64,000 nucleotides of DNA, taken from Bacteroidaceae bacterium (GTDB lineage: Bacteria; Bacteroidota; Bacteroidia; Bacteroidales; Bacteroidaceae). The notes beneath the pieces were generated by a model. It did no database searches and had not been told where the DNA came from. It was given only the letters and a program-made list of their open reading frames with translations. Below are positions 49,911-61,041 of this stretch, in pieces. Where the stretch lies: assembly GCA_017524545.1 (NCBI GenBank), contig JAFXVN010000028.1, forward strand, positions 99,375 to 163,374. The letters are read 5' to 3'. Each line of letters starts with the position of its first letter. The first letter of the stretch is position 1. A program made the translations under genes and the position numbers.

Positions 49911-52900
49911 ATGAAGAATATAACTATTAAGATTTTATTGCTTTGGGTGGTTGCACTCATGGCTCTACCCGCAAACGCACAGCAACGGCGTATCTCTGGT
50001 ACCGTTTCTGATGATATAGACGTCATCATCAACGCTAACGTCAAGGAGATTGACAAGAACAACCGTATTGTCAGCCAGGCCATCACCGATATGAATGGTA
50101 ACTTTACCATGAACATCAAGGACCCCAACAATACGCTTGAAGTCACCTATATCGGCTATAAGAAGTTCAGCCAGAAGATAGGCAGTGGCAAGAGTGTCTT
50201 CAAGATTGTCCTTCAGGACAACACCAAGACCATCACCGAGGTCACCGTTACAGCTAAGAAGAATGCACCCACTACTGGTTTGGACATTCCTGCCCGCGAG
50301 TATGCCGGTGCCGTGCAGAATTTCAAGATGGACGACATGGAAGGTCTCGCCTTCGAGTCTGTTGACCAGGCCCTGCAGGGACAGATTGCCGGTCTCGACA
50401 TCGTGCCCAACTCTGGTAACCTTGGTTCCGGCACGACCATGCGTCTGCGTGGTACTACGACCATCAACGGCAACGCACAGCCTCTGATTGTCCTCAACGA
50501 CCACATCTTCCAGATTCCCGAGGACGAGAAGGACAGATATGACTTCGCCAACATGGACAACGAGGAGCAGTTCTCCACACTGCTGCAGGTTAACCCCGAG
50601 GACATCGAGAGTATCACGGTTCTGAAGGATGCCGCAAGTACAGCCAAGTGGGGTTCCAATGGTTCAAATGGTGTCATCGAAATCAAGACACGTCGCGGAC
50701 ATCGCGGCAAGACACGTGTCAACTTCACCTACAAGTTCAGTGGCACATGGCAGCCCGAAGGCTATGAGATGCTCAATGGCGACGGATACACCATGATGCT
50801 CAAGGAGGCCTATTTCAACCCCAACCAAAAGCCCACGGATTTGTATGAGCTGGATTATAAGGAGAGCTTACCTTATATATATAACCACTTCAACAAGAAC
50901 ACCGACTGGGTGAAGGAGGTTCAGCAGTTTGGTCAGGAGCATAAGTTCACGATCAACCTCTCTGGTGGTGGCGAGAAGGCTACATTCCGCATCAGTGCCA
51001 ACTACGACAAGAGCACAGGCTCTATCATTGGCCAGAAGCTCGACCGCTTCACAAGCTCTACGGCACTGGACTACTGGGTCAGCGACCGCATCAAGTTCTC
51101 GAGCAACATCAACCTGGCCTTTACCACCAACCACAAGAACTACGGCAACGACATCCTGGCTCGCGCCTACAACGCTATGCCTAACATGAGCGTGTATGAG
51201 TACAGGAGGGATGATGCTGGCAATTATGTCCAGACGGACAACTATTTCAACATGTTGCCTTTGGCTGCCATCTATCGTGCCAAGAGTACTGACGAATTGG
51301 AGAACAACGGTAGAATGACTTCCTACGAATTCCGCGACGTATTCAAGAACGGCAACCCCGTGGCACGCGCAATGAATGCATGGTGGAAGCAGAAGCAGTA
51401 CAACCTCACACCGCAGTTCAGCATCGAGTACAAGCTGCTCGGCAAGGACGATGACCACCATCGCCTGAACTATGTGGGCGACGTGCAGCTCAACATCTAC
51501 AACACCAGCAACGACGAGTATTGCCCCAGTGAACTCAGACCTATGGAATGGATTTGGGGCGGTGACAACAAGGCTGACCTCGCGGAGAACGAGCGTAATT
51601 ATGTCAGCAACGACGAGAGCAAGTCTCTCGAGTTCACCACACGTCACGACCTGCGCTATTATTCTGCCTTCAAGAATCGCGACCACAGCGTGAGTGCATT
51701 GGCACGTTTCGACTTGGCGATAGGTAACAGCAGTTCCCAGCTGCTTGGTCTGTGGAATGTGCCCGACGGCATCACAGACCCCACAGTCGTGGCATTGCTC
51801 CGCTCTGCAAGTTCCAGCAACTATGAATGGAAAAGCCAGAGCTTCTATGGACAGCTCCACTACTCCTACAAAAGCAAGTATTCAGTGGATGGCTCTGTCC
51901 GTTGGGACGGCAGCACCAGTTTTGGCCGCAATCACAAGTACGGCTTCTTCCCCTCTGTCGGTGCCCGTTGGAACATCATCGATGAAGGTTTCATGAAATG
52001 GAGCAGTAAGTGGTTGAGCATGTTGGCTGTACGTGGCTCTTGGGGTGTCACCGGTTTGGGTGGTGCTGGTAACAACCAGTACAACAAGTATGCCACCAAT
52101 GGCTATTATAACGGCCACCAGGTCATCACGCCCGAAAACCTTTCGTTGAGTGAGCTGCGCTGGGAAAAGACCCGCAAGATAAACCTCGGCTTCAACGTCG
52201 GCTTCTTCAAGGATTTGATTACCTTCGAGGGTGAAATTTATGACCATAAGACCACTGACTTGCTGATGGACAACCTCCGTATTCCCAGTGCCAATGGCTT
52301 CTCTAGCCTGGCAAAGGTGAATGCCGGTGTGCTCCGCAACAAGGGATGGGAGATAAACTTCTCGACCTCCAAGATTTGTAAAATTGGCAAGTTCGCCTTG
52401 AAACTGCGTGGCAATGTCGCTCAGAACTTCAACGAGGTTGAGGAAATGAATCCGCTTATTTTGGAGAGCCTGAACGGTTCTGAGACATACCAGCCTGCGA
52501 ACTTGGATTACAACCAGCGCGTGCAGATTGGCAATGCCCTCGGCTCCATCTACGGTCTCCGCTATTTGGGTGTCTATAAGTACGACTACGACCACAACGG
52601 CATCACCACAGCCTCTGTCAGTGCATACGGCTATGCCGAGGTGGACGAGAACGGCAACTTGGTTGAAAAGGGCAGCAATGCCGGTACTGGATACGATTCC
52701 GCCGGCAACCCCATCAATACGGCAGCCGCCGACGCACGCCGCCAGGGTGGTCAGCTGGAGAATCTTGCTGCGGGTGCCACGCCGCTTTGCCCAATCGCAT
52801 ACGATGCCGATGGACGTATGCTGACCGATGCCAAGGGTACGCCCCTGCCCATGTACTATTGCTACAATGAAAGCAGCCGCTACCAGTTCCAGGGCGGTGA

Positions 52901-53474
52901 TGCCATTTACGAGGATATTAACCACGACGGACAGATTGACCGTTACGACATGGTTTATCTTGGCAACTCCAACCCCAAGTGCAATGGTGGTTTCGGTATC
53001 AATCTCTACTTCGGCAGATTTTCTCTCAATGCAGGCTTCAACTTCCGTGTCGGCAACCAGATTGTCAACATGGCACGCATGAATTTGGAGAGCATGTTGA
53101 ACAACCACAACCAAAGCTATGCTACGACTTGGCGCTGGCGTCAGAATGGCGACGAGACCGTCATTCCTCGCGCATTGAGCAATGTCAACGGCTTCAAGAG
53201 CTATAACTCGCTGCCCAGCGACCGTTATGTGGAGAATGGTGACTACCTGCGTCTGCAGTACATCCAGTTGAGCTATGACTTCGACGCTAAGAAGCTCAAG
53301 AAGTTTGGCATCAACCAGCTGAAGCTGTTTGCTTCCTTGAACAACCTTTGGTGCTGGACCAAATATACAGGTGTCGATCCCGACGTATCTCCTCTGGGAT
53401 TCGCCGTGTCGAAGGACAACAACCGTACGCCCCGCACAAAGTCATTCACGTGTAGTTTAACCCTTGGATTCTAA
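49911..53474 (+). CDS. SusC/RagA TonB-dependent transporter 1
   Basis: 1187 residues. A signal peptide (cut after about PANAQ) is followed by a carboxypeptidase-regulatory-like domain (about 25-105, RRISGTVSDD onward), a plug domain (about 120-270, with GTTTINGNAQPLIVLND and a SNGVIEIKT segment), and a long beta-barrel ending CSLTLGF. It imports large nutrients across the outer membrane with its SusD lid. The SusD start lies inside its end (the two frames overlap upstream of ATG 53488), so they are co-translated. Substrate is unknown. Confidence 0.92.
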   Translation: MKNITIKILLLWVVALMALPANAQQRRISGTVSDDIDVIINANVKEIDKNNRIVSQAITDMNGNFTMNIKDPNNTLEVTYIGYKKFSQKIGSGKSVFKIVLQDNTKTITEVTVTAKKNAPTTGLDIPAREYAGAVQNFKMDDMEGLAFESVDQALQGQIAGLDIVPNSGNLGSGTTMRLRGTTTINGNAQPLIVLNDHIFQIPEDEKDRYDFANMDNEEQFSTLLQVNPEDIESITVLKDAASTAKWGSNGSNGVIEIKTRRGHRGKTRVNFTYKFSGTWQPEGYEMLNGDGYTMMLKEAYFNPNQKPTDLYELDYKESLPYIYNHFNKNTDWVKEVQQFGQEHKFTINLSGGGEKATFRISANYDKSTGSIIGQKLDRFTSSTALDYWVSDRIKFSSNINLAFTTNHKNYGNDILARAYNAMPNMSVYEYRRDDAGNYVQTDNYFNMLPLAAIYRAKSTDELENNGRMTSYEFRDVFKNGNPVARAMNAWWKQKQYNLTPQFSIEYKLLGKDDDHHRLNYVGDVQLNIYNTSNDEYCPSELRPMEWIWGGDNKADLAENERNYVSNDESKSLEFTTRHDLRYYSAFKNRDHSVSALARFDLAIGNSSSQLLGLWNVPDGITDPTVVALLRSASSSNYEWKSQSFYGQLHYSYKSKYSVDGSVRWDGSTSFGRNHKYGFFPSVGARWNIIDEGFMKWSSKWLSMLAVRGSWGVTGLGGAGNNQYNKYATNGYYNGHQVITPENLSLSELRWEKTRKINLGFNVGFFKDLITFEGEIYDHKTTDLLMDNLRIPSANGFSSLAKVNAGVLRNKGWEINFSTSKICKIGKFALKLRGNVAQNFNEVEEMNPLILESLNGSETYQPANLDYNQRVQIGNALGSIYGLRYLGVYKYDYDHNGITTASVSAYGYAEVDENGNLVEKGSNAGTGYDSAGNPINTAAADARRQGGQLENLAAGATPLCPIAYDADGRMLTDAKGTPLPMYYCYNESSRYQFQGGDAIYEDINHDGQIDRYDMVYLGNSNPKCNGGFGINLYFGRFSLNAGFNFRVGNQIVNMARMNLESMLNNHNQSYATTWRWRQNGDETVIPRALSNVNGFKSYNSLPSDRYVENGDYLRLQYIQLSYDFDAKKLKKFGINQLKLFASLNNLWCWTKYTGVDPDVSPLGFAVSKDNNRTPRTKSFTCSLTLGF

Positions 53475-53487
53475 AAAAGTGACGACA

Positions 53488-55512
53488 ATGAAAAGTTTTA
53501 AGAACATATATCATACAGTCTGCCTTACGGGTCTTGTGGCTCTCGGCATGTCATCCTGCACGGATTGGCTGACCATCTATCCATCAGACCGTGTCGTGGA
53601 AGAGAATTTCTGGGAAGACAGGAACGACCTGGAAGGTGTGCGCAACGGTGCATATCGTCAAATGGCGAGAACTGTCTCAAAGCTTGTCCTTTGGGGTGAC
53701 CTCCGTTCGGACTCGTACAATGAGAACGGCGCTTTCCGCGACAACGACAATCAGCAGACCCACAACGATTACATTGACATTATCAATGGTATGCCGGACT
53801 CCAGTATGGATATTTTCGACTGGGGCGGCGTATATACGACAATCAACTATTGCAACAAGGTGCTTCAACATGGCGAAGAGGTTCTTGCAAAGGACAAGCA
53901 GTTCACCACAAGCGAGTGGGTACAGATGAGGGCCGAGATGACGGCGCTGCGTGCCTTGAACTACTTCTACCTGATTCGTGCGTTCAAGGATGTGCCTTAC
54001 ACCACCAAGGTGATTAACAAGGATTCCGAAGTGGAACATTTCCCTCTCATGAACCAGCTGGTCGTTCTTGACTCCATCATCAACGACTGTGAGCGTGTGA
54101 AGCTCGATGCCCGTAATCGCTTCAGCGACGTTCGTGACAGCAAGGGCATGATTACCAGAAGTGCCATCTATGCCATGCTGGCAGACATGTACCTCTGGCG
54201 CGGCTCACTGCATGAGGGCCGTCACGGGAAGAAAGGCACGGATTTGGTCAATGGCGAGGAAGTGAGCCATGATGTTGACACCGACTATCGTCTTGCAGCA
54301 GAAAAGGCGGACTCAAGCCTCATGTTCTTGTCAAAACAGAACGAAGAGGAAAAGAACAACTTGGGAATTCGTGCCCTCATTACTGAGACTTGGGACTGGG
54401 GACTTTCTGCAATGAAGAACAACACTGATGTCAAGTACTGCGATATGATTAAGAACGACTTTGCGGGAGTTGAAAGCACGACCATTCCATTGTTGGAGGC
54501 GCAGACCCTGATCTTTAATACGAAGAATAGCGTAGAGAGCATCTTCGAGCTGCAGTACAGTAAGTCCGATAACTTGGAAAATTCGATTGTCAATAGTCTC
54601 TTTGGCTATAGCGAAGGAACGCATCTCTGTGTCAACGACAAGGCGATGGATGTCCTCTTTGCCGAAAAGCTCGAGGGTGACGGCAAATATGATTCCCGTC
54701 TTTGGGTCAGCTGCCAATCCCAGTTAATCAACGGTAGTTCAAGCAGCAGTTCCAGCTCGGGTCAGGGCACAGGTACTTATTATTGTATGAAGTACCATTT
54801 GCCGGCAACCAAATTCTTGGAAATGACGGGCGGAACAGGCGGTAAAATCACGGGTCTTAAATACACATCCTCAAAGTACAACAACTGGATTGTCTATCGT
54901 ATGACCGACGTGATGCTCATCGAAGCCGAAGCCTATGCATGTCTGGCTGGTTCAAGCACATCCAGTACTGATTACAAGAAGGCCATGGCGATTTGCAATG
55001 CCATCCGCCGTCGTTCATATTGTAATTATGAACTTGGCAACGGCGAGCTTGAAAAAAACAGAAGCAATCCTCTTTCCGGCACGGTTGGCAACACCTATGT
55101 CGGTGCAAGAGAGAACAAGTCTAATGTGAAGGTCAGCAATGTGATCCAGGCCGTTATGAACGAGCGCCAGATTGAGCTTCTTGGTGAAGGCAAGCGCTGG
55201 TTCGACTTGGTTCGCTTCGCAGAGCGTTGCAATGCAGGTCCTTCTAAGAACAACGGCAAGAACGGCGACCCGGAGGATCCTCGCGAGTCAACGGAAGCAT
55301 GGCCCATCGAAAATGGCTACACCGGCATGATTACTATGGTCGATATGTTCCTTGGTGCAAGCAGTTCGAATTCGAGCTTTGCCACCACCTTGAAGAACCG
55401 CTTCAAGAACCGTTATGGTCTGTACTGCCCAATCTACTATATGGAGGTGAAGGCCAGCGAAGGTGCCATCGAGCAGAATCCCGTATGGAACAAGTCTAAA
55501 TACGAGCAGTAA
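53488..55512 (+). CDS. SusD/RagB surface lipoprotein 1
   Basis: 674 residues from ATG 53488; the upstream open codons overlap the SusC end. The lipobox GMSSC is followed by the usual SusD opening (DWLTIYPSDRVVEENFWE). TPR-rich helical SusD architecture is evident, with the C-terminal block NERQIELLGEGKRWFDLVRF conserved. A Ser-rich loop (residues about 419-428) is variable. It forms the substrate-binding lid over SusC 1. It is longer than many SusD proteins. The next FAS1 gene starts 42 bp later. Confidence 0.9.
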   Translation: MKSFKNIYHTVCLTGLVALGMSSCTDWLTIYPSDRVVEENFWEDRNDLEGVRNGAYRQMARTVSKLVLWGDLRSDSYNENGAFRDNDNQQTHNDYIDIINGMPDSSMDIFDWGGVYTTINYCNKVLQHGEEVLAKDKQFTTSEWVQMRAEMTALRALNYFYLIRAFKDVPYTTKVINKDSEVEHFPLMNQLVVLDSIINDCERVKLDARNRFSDVRDSKGMITRSAIYAMLADMYLWRGSLHEGRHGKKGTDLVNGEEVSHDVDTDYRLAAEKADSSLMFLSKQNEEEKNNLGIRALITETWDWGLSAMKNNTDVKYCDMIKNDFAGVESTTIPLLEAQTLIFNTKNSVESIFELQYSKSDNLENSIVNSLFGYSEGTHLCVNDKAMDVLFAEKLEGDGKYDSRLWVSCQSQLINGSSSSSSSSGQGTGTYYCMKYHLPATKFLEMTGGTGGKITGLKYTSSKYNNWIVYRMTDVMLIEAEAYACLAGSSTSSTDYKKAMAICNAIRRRSYCNYELGNGELEKNRSNPLSGTVGNTYVGARENKSNVKVSNVIQAVMNERQIELLGEGKRWFDLVRFAERCNAGPSKNNGKNGDPEDPRESTEAWPIENGYTGMITMVDMFLGASSSNSSFATTLKNRFKNRYGLYCPIYYMEVKASEGAIEQNPVWNKSKYEQ

Positions 55513-55554
55513 GAGAAAGATAAACAGAAATCAGTTATATAAGACATAAATAAT

Positions 55555-57555
55555 ATGGCTAATAACAGAATCAACAGATACATCGGTGCAATCGTCCTTG
55601 GTACAGTCCTGACGGCTGTTCCTGGTTGTACCGACACATGGGACGACCATTACGAGGGTGATGGGTCTGTCACGGAAACAACGGCTACGTTGTGGGACAG
55701 GATAAAGAACAATCCTGAATACAGCCGCTTTGCCGACATCGTACGGAATGCCAAGTACTACAAGGACAATACGCATCCGGTGGCCAATTACAGCTACGAG
55801 GACATCCTCGGCGGCGGGCAAGTGAACACCGTCTGGGTTCCCGACAACAGTGTGCTCTCAGAGGCAGAATACCAGAAGTGGATGTCGATGCTCACCAGCG
55901 GCGACATGACAGACGGCTACAATGTGCAGCAGCAGTTCTTGGGCAACCACATCGCCCTTTGGCGCCACAACATCTCCGAGCCGGGCGTTGACACGGTGAA
56001 GATGATCAATGGCAAAAACCTGAGCTTCGACAAGAGCCAGCGCACATTGGACGGAATACCTCTCGGCGAGTATAATATTCCTTCGGTCAATGGCGTGATG
56101 CATATCCTGAAGGGCGTCGCTCCCTTCCGATACAATCTGTACGAGCATCTCAAGTACGGTAATCCGCAGGCGAAAATCAGCCAGTATGTGGTCGGTAAGG
56201 ACACAATTTTTTTCTCTGCAGACTCCAGTATCGAAGGTTTGCCCGATGAAAACGGCAACCCGACATACGTGGATAGTGTTTATTTGACTTCCAACAAGTT
56301 GTTCGAGACAACATCATACGTCCTTGATGACCAGTGGATAATGGCAGAGGAAGGTTTTGGTGAGCACATTGACCGTGAGGACTCTGCTTTCGTGATGATA
56401 GTTCCCACCGATGCAGCGTGGGATGCAGCATACGCCAAGTTGGAGCCGGCTTATAAGTATGCCACCAAATACGAGGATAAGACCTTGGGCGATGGTGGTG
56501 CTACAGGCTCATCCATTGCTTTGAAGTTGGACGATAAAGTTGACTCTCTGACTAAGATGTCCATCAAGATGGACCTCGTCTCTCCCCTCGTCTTCAATGT
56601 TCGCAAGCAGCCAAAGAACCCTGGAGAGCCACTTTGGTCGCTTGACAAGTTCATAGATGAAAAAGAACTGTTGGACAGCGAAGACAAGTACATGCTCAAC
56701 ACCTTCCGCGACACGCTCCGTGCAGTTGGCGACTGGAAACCGTCCGACCTCTTTAGTGGTGTGGAACCCGTAAGGATGAGCAATGGCCTTGCATACGAGG
56801 TCAACTCATGGAATTTCCCGTCGAAGTTCTATACGCCCGATGTAGAAGTGGAGATAGAAGGCCAGGAGGTGTTCTATAACGTTGCTGCCAAGAAGAACAC
56901 GATTTTTGGTTATGCATCCAGGAAGTTATCGTTCTCCAACGAGAAGTTCAAGAAGGTCACAGACATTTATGGTCAGGTCAGCAACAACAACTTCTATTAT
57001 CTGGCTCCTCAATCCAGTAGCAAAGGCCCCATCGTAGAAATAAAGCTTCAGGGAAAGAGCCCCACAGCATACGTTCCCAATGCTCAGGTTATGAGCGGCA
57101 AATACGACATCAAGGTTGTGTTTGTCCCCTATTGGTATCGTATAATTGCTTTGACAGGTGGCATGGACTATTTCTATAAGACAGAAATTGTACAGGTTGT
57201 TGATCCGGAGGACGAGAATAATGTAAGGTATGAGACACGTACAACAGAAGAGTTGGATGAGGATTACATCCTGTATTATGCCAGCAACACTAAATACTTG
57301 TTCAAGGCTTATCTCACATACAACCAGGCCAGTGGCACTGAAAAGTCGAAACAAACGCTGACATCAAAAGCATTGACGTATAATGGATTAACGGTTGACA
57401 CGATAACGGTAGCCGAGAATTTCGAGTTCCCTGTTTCCTATAAGAATTTGCGCAAATCCTATCCGACGCTCATCTTGGAAAACACCAAGAAGAAGGAAGA
57501 CGGTTATGTGTTTGACCTCATCATCGATAAGGTCATTCTCGAGAGAAAGGATTAG
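55555..57555 (+). CDS. FAS1 (fasciclin) lipoprotein 2
   Basis: 666 residues. The signal peptide ends near AVPGC with lipobox character. The mature protein opens TDTWDDHYEGDGS, typical of Bacteroidota fasciclin lipoproteins. Two FAS1-type motifs are seen, TVWVPDNSVL (about 91) and VMIVPTDAAWDAAY (about 280); the C-terminal third is a beta-rich region of unknown type. It lies between the two SusCD pairs at short distances (42 bp and 30 bp), so it is part of the same operon. Confidence 0.8.
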   Translation: MANNRINRYIGAIVLGTVLTAVPGCTDTWDDHYEGDGSVTETTATLWDRIKNNPEYSRFADIVRNAKYYKDNTHPVANYSYEDILGGGQVNTVWVPDNSVLSEAEYQKWMSMLTSGDMTDGYNVQQQFLGNHIALWRHNISEPGVDTVKMINGKNLSFDKSQRTLDGIPLGEYNIPSVNGVMHILKGVAPFRYNLYEHLKYGNPQAKISQYVVGKDTIFFSADSSIEGLPDENGNPTYVDSVYLTSNKLFETTSYVLDDQWIMAEEGFGEHIDREDSAFVMIVPTDAAWDAAYAKLEPAYKYATKYEDKTLGDGGATGSSIALKLDDKVDSLTKMSIKMDLVSPLVFNVRKQPKNPGEPLWSLDKFIDEKELLDSEDKYMLNTFRDTLRAVGDWKPSDLFSGVEPVRMSNGLAYEVNSWNFPSKFYTPDVEVEIEGQEVFYNVAAKKNTIFGYASRKLSFSNEKFKKVTDIYGQVSNNNFYYLAPQSSSKGPIVEIKLQGKSPTAYVPNAQVMSGKYDIKVVFVPYWYRIIALTGGMDYFYKTEIVQVVDPEDENNVRYETRTTEELDEDYILYYASNTKYLFKAYLTYNQASGTEKSKQTLTSKALTYNGLTVDTITVAENFEFPVSYKNLRKSYPTLILENTKKKEDGYVFDLIIDKVILERKD

Positions 57556-57585
57556 CTTGTCCCATAGTAATACGATAGCAGAATT

Positions 57586-60500
57586 ATGAAAAAGATATTC
57601 AACAAAACATTCTTGCATAGGACTTTGGGTATAAGTCTATGCTTCACGGCTCTTTCCTGTCTCTGCGTGGCAAACGTCTATGCACAGGATGAGTACGAAG
57701 AGGAAGAGGTGGCTGCCGTCAAGAAGGTGGCCAAGGAAAAGAAAGAGAAGACATACGAGATGAAGGAGGTGAAGGGTCGTGTCATCGAAGATGCCACAGG
57801 CGACCCGATGGGCGGTGTCCGCATCCAGGCCTTGGGACTGGAGAAGTACTCGACCCTTACCGAGGAGGACGGCACCTACAAGTTGTCCATTCCTGTCTTC
57901 TCGGATGCTGTCTATGTGTATGCCGAAGGGTACAACCCCTTGCAAGTGGCTGTCAAGGACGGTGTTGCTGATGCCAATCTGATTCCTGCCGACTTCAACG
58001 GTTCCTTCACCGACGGGACGACCATCATTTCGCAGAAGAAAGTCTATGTTGACGAGAGCAGCAGTGTTTCCGTTGACCAAGACATCGAGCGTCTGTTGGC
58101 AGGTGATGTCCATACGGTGCTGCGCAACGGTCTTCCCGGCATTGGCTCATACATGACCATCCGTGGTGTGAACTCCATCAATGCAAATGCCCAGCCTCTC
58201 ATCATTCTGGATGGCAACATGATTGACTCCCAGTACGACCGCGTTACCATGCACGAAGGTTTCTATAACAATCTTCTTGCCGGCATCGACCCCGAGAACA
58301 TAGAGAGTGTGCAGGTCATCAAGAACGGCACAGCCCTGTATGGTGCCAAGGGTGGCAACGGTGTCATCATCATCAAGACCAAACGCGGCAAGAGCATGGC
58401 AACGAAGATTGGCGTGCGCATCTATGGCGGCGTGGAGCTTGCTCCGAATAAAATTTCGATGCTCGACGGCAACCAGTACAGCAGTTACCTGAGCGACATG
58501 GTCAGCACCATCAAGAATATGTCGGCAAACAGCCTCAGCCAGTACGCATTCCTGGATAAGAGTCCGTCGAACTACTACCGCAACGTCTTCAACAACAACA
58601 CGGATTGGCAGAAGGACCTGTACCGTGCAGCGATGACCCAGAACTATAAAATCAATGTGGAGGGTGGTGACGACATAGGCATGTATGCCCTTTCTCTGGG
58701 CTATACCAAAGCCAATTCCACCGGCAAGAACAATGACTTCAGCCGCCTGAACCTCCGCTTCAACACCGACATTCAGGTCTTCTCGAAGGTGCGTACCGAG
58801 CTGGATATCGCCTATAATCAGGTCAGCTATGACATCATCGACAACGGATGGAGCGAGGACTACTCCATGCAGAACATCGGTTCGACCAATGTGCTCGGCT
58901 TGATTCAGGCTCCTTTCATCAGCCCCTATGCATATTATTATAATGATATCGCCAAGGCACAGGATCAAGCGAACGGCATTTACAAGCCGTCCAGCGAGTA
59001 CCTGCACCTTTCATCGGATTATGCGGGCAAGTATGCCAGCAAGGGTGGCACTTGGGTGAACAATCCCTTCCGCTTCCCGCTCTCGCTTGGCGACAACGGT
59101 ATCAACGAGGCACTCCGCAACCCCTACTGGATTCTTGAAAATACGCCTGGCGAGAACAAGAACTATGCCCAGTGCACGCAGATTGACCTGAATGTTCATC
59201 CCACATATCAGGTTACAAAGACTTTCAGCATCAGCGACCGCTTCAACTTCCTGATGACACGTAACAGCGAGAAGTACTTCCTGCCCGTCAATGGTACGAC
59301 CAACTACTTCCTTCAGGATTTGGGCTACATCAATGCTGTCCAGAAGACGCTCTTCTCCAAGGAGACCACCTTGCAGAACGACTTGCGCCTTGACTGGCAC
59401 AACATCTATGGTGCTCATACTATCGGTGTCTTCGGCGGGTGGCGTTACAACAACTATTCATACAGCTACAACTACATGCGCGGCTATAACAACGAGAACG
59501 ATAAGCTGCCTGTCATGAACAAGAACATGGCCTACCTCAACTATGGTGGCACCAACGACAACTGGATTGACATGGCCTACTATCTCGATGCCAACTACAA
59601 CTATGCCAACCGCTACTTTGCCGAGGCAGCAGTAAGTATGCAGTCCAGCAGTCGTTTCGGTAGGGATACCAAACAGGGCATCAAGTTGGCTGGCGTTAGC
59701 TGGGGCATCTTCCCCTCCGTTCAGCTCGGCTGGATTATTACCAACGAGAAGTGGTTCCCCTATAGCCACGGCGCAGTCAACTACCTCAAGCTGACAGCCG
59801 GTTTCGACCAGAGCGGTAACGACGACCTCGACTACTACGCATCCCGCACATATTGGGAGAGCATGAAGCACACAAACAACACGGTGGCTCTCTATCTCAA
59901 CAACATTGAGAACAGTGCCATCCAGTGGGAGACCACCACAAGGTGGAATGTCGCCCTGCAAGGTGTGTTCCTCAAGAACCGCCTCACCGCTGGCTTCGAC
60001 CTCTATTGGAACAAGACCTCCAACCTGCTTACGGTCAGCGAGCTGCCCTACATGTCGGGTATGAGCAGGTATTGGACCAACGAGGGTGCCCTCACAAACC
60101 GTGGCTTCGAGTTCAGCTTCAATGCTGCTTTAATTAACAACAAGAACTGGAAGTGGGAGCTGGGTGCTTCCTTGGGTCATTACAACAACAAGATTACCGA
60201 ACTTCCCGAAAGCTCCATCTACTACATCAAGCAGAAGAATGAGAGTGGCGGCTATGACGTCATTCACGGCCGCGCCGACAATGTCTATGGCGAGGAGAAT
60301 GTCCTCACGGCAGTCGGTTATGCTGTCGGCAGTTTCTGGGGTTGGCAGACCGACGGTGTCTTTGCCAGCGACGCAGAAGCCAGCACAGCAGGCAAGCTCG
60401 GTTATCTCAAGTATCCTTCCGGCTTGAAGGATGAGAGCAAGAAGTACTATGACTTCAAGGCAGGTGACGTCCGTTTCGTAGATAGGAACAATGATGGTAT

Positions 60501-61038
60501 CATCGACGAGAGCGATAAGACAGTCATCGGCAATCCCAACCCCGACATCTATGGCAATCTCTTCACCAGCCTGACTTGGAAGAACCTGCGACTCGATGTC
60601 AACTTCAAGTACAGCGTCGGCAATGACATCTACAATTACCAGCGCAGCGAGATTGAGGGTCTTAACACGACCTACAACCAGACCACAGCAGCTTTGCGCC
60701 GCTGGACGTACGAAGGCCAGAACACCGATATGCCCAGAGCATGTTACACCGACAGTGAGGAATGGCGCAACAACGAACGCATGAGTGACCGCTGGATAGA
60801 AGACGGCAGTTACCTCAAGCTCAAGAATGTGCGTCTCACCTACAAGATTCCTTACACCAACAGTTGGCTGCTCGGCCTGAAGGTATGGGGCGAGGCTAAT
60901 AACCTCTTCACCGTGACCAGGTACTTGGGTCTCGATCCCGAGATGAGCAGCCGCAACAACAGTCTCTATCAGGGAGTGGACACTGGTCTTATCCCCAACG
61001 GACGCAGTTTCAATGTTGGTGTCTCGATTAACCTCTAA
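57586..61038 (+). CDS. SusC/RagA TonB-dependent transporter 2
   Basis: 1150 residues. The signal peptide (cut after about ANVYAQ) is followed by an unusual, strongly charged Glu/Lys stretch (about 35-63), then a carboxypeptidase-regulatory-like domain (about 64-145, KGRVIEDATGDPMGGVRI), plug (about 165-280) and barrel ending FNVGVSINL. It pairs with the SusD 2 gene 42 bp downstream. The sequence differs widely from SusC 1, so this is not a recent tandem duplication; the two pairs probably handle different ligands or steps. Confidence 0.91.
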   Translation: MKKIFNKTFLHRTLGISLCFTALSCLCVANVYAQDEYEEEEVAAVKKVAKEKKEKTYEMKEVKGRVIEDATGDPMGGVRIQALGLEKYSTLTEEDGTYKLSIPVFSDAVYVYAEGYNPLQVAVKDGVADANLIPADFNGSFTDGTTIISQKKVYVDESSSVSVDQDIERLLAGDVHTVLRNGLPGIGSYMTIRGVNSINANAQPLIILDGNMIDSQYDRVTMHEGFYNNLLAGIDPENIESVQVIKNGTALYGAKGGNGVIIIKTKRGKSMATKIGVRIYGGVELAPNKISMLDGNQYSSYLSDMVSTIKNMSANSLSQYAFLDKSPSNYYRNVFNNNTDWQKDLYRAAMTQNYKINVEGGDDIGMYALSLGYTKANSTGKNNDFSRLNLRFNTDIQVFSKVRTELDIAYNQVSYDIIDNGWSEDYSMQNIGSTNVLGLIQAPFISPYAYYYNDIAKAQDQANGIYKPSSEYLHLSSDYAGKYASKGGTWVNNPFRFPLSLGDNGINEALRNPYWILENTPGENKNYAQCTQIDLNVHPTYQVTKTFSISDRFNFLMTRNSEKYFLPVNGTTNYFLQDLGYINAVQKTLFSKETTLQNDLRLDWHNIYGAHTIGVFGGWRYNNYSYSYNYMRGYNNENDKLPVMNKNMAYLNYGGTNDNWIDMAYYLDANYNYANRYFAEAAVSMQSSSRFGRDTKQGIKLAGVSWGIFPSVQLGWIITNEKWFPYSHGAVNYLKLTAGFDQSGNDDLDYYASRTYWESMKHTNNTVALYLNNIENSAIQWETTTRWNVALQGVFLKNRLTAGFDLYWNKTSNLLTVSELPYMSGMSRYWTNEGALTNRGFEFSFNAALINNKNWKWELGASLGHYNNKITELPESSIYYIKQKNESGGYDVIHGRADNVYGEENVLTAVGYAVGSFWGWQTDGVFASDAEASTAGKLGYLKYPSGLKDESKKYYDFKAGDVRFVDRNNDGIIDESDKTVIGNPNPDIYGNLFTSLTWKNLRLDVNFKYSVGNDIYNYQRSEIEGLNTTYNQTTAALRRWTYEGQNTDMPRACYTDSEEWRNNERMSDRWIEDGSYLKLKNVRLTYKIPYTNSWLLGLKVWGEANNLFTVTRYLGLDPEMSSRNNSLYQGVDTGLIPNGRSFNVGVSINL

Positions 61039-61041
61039 TGC

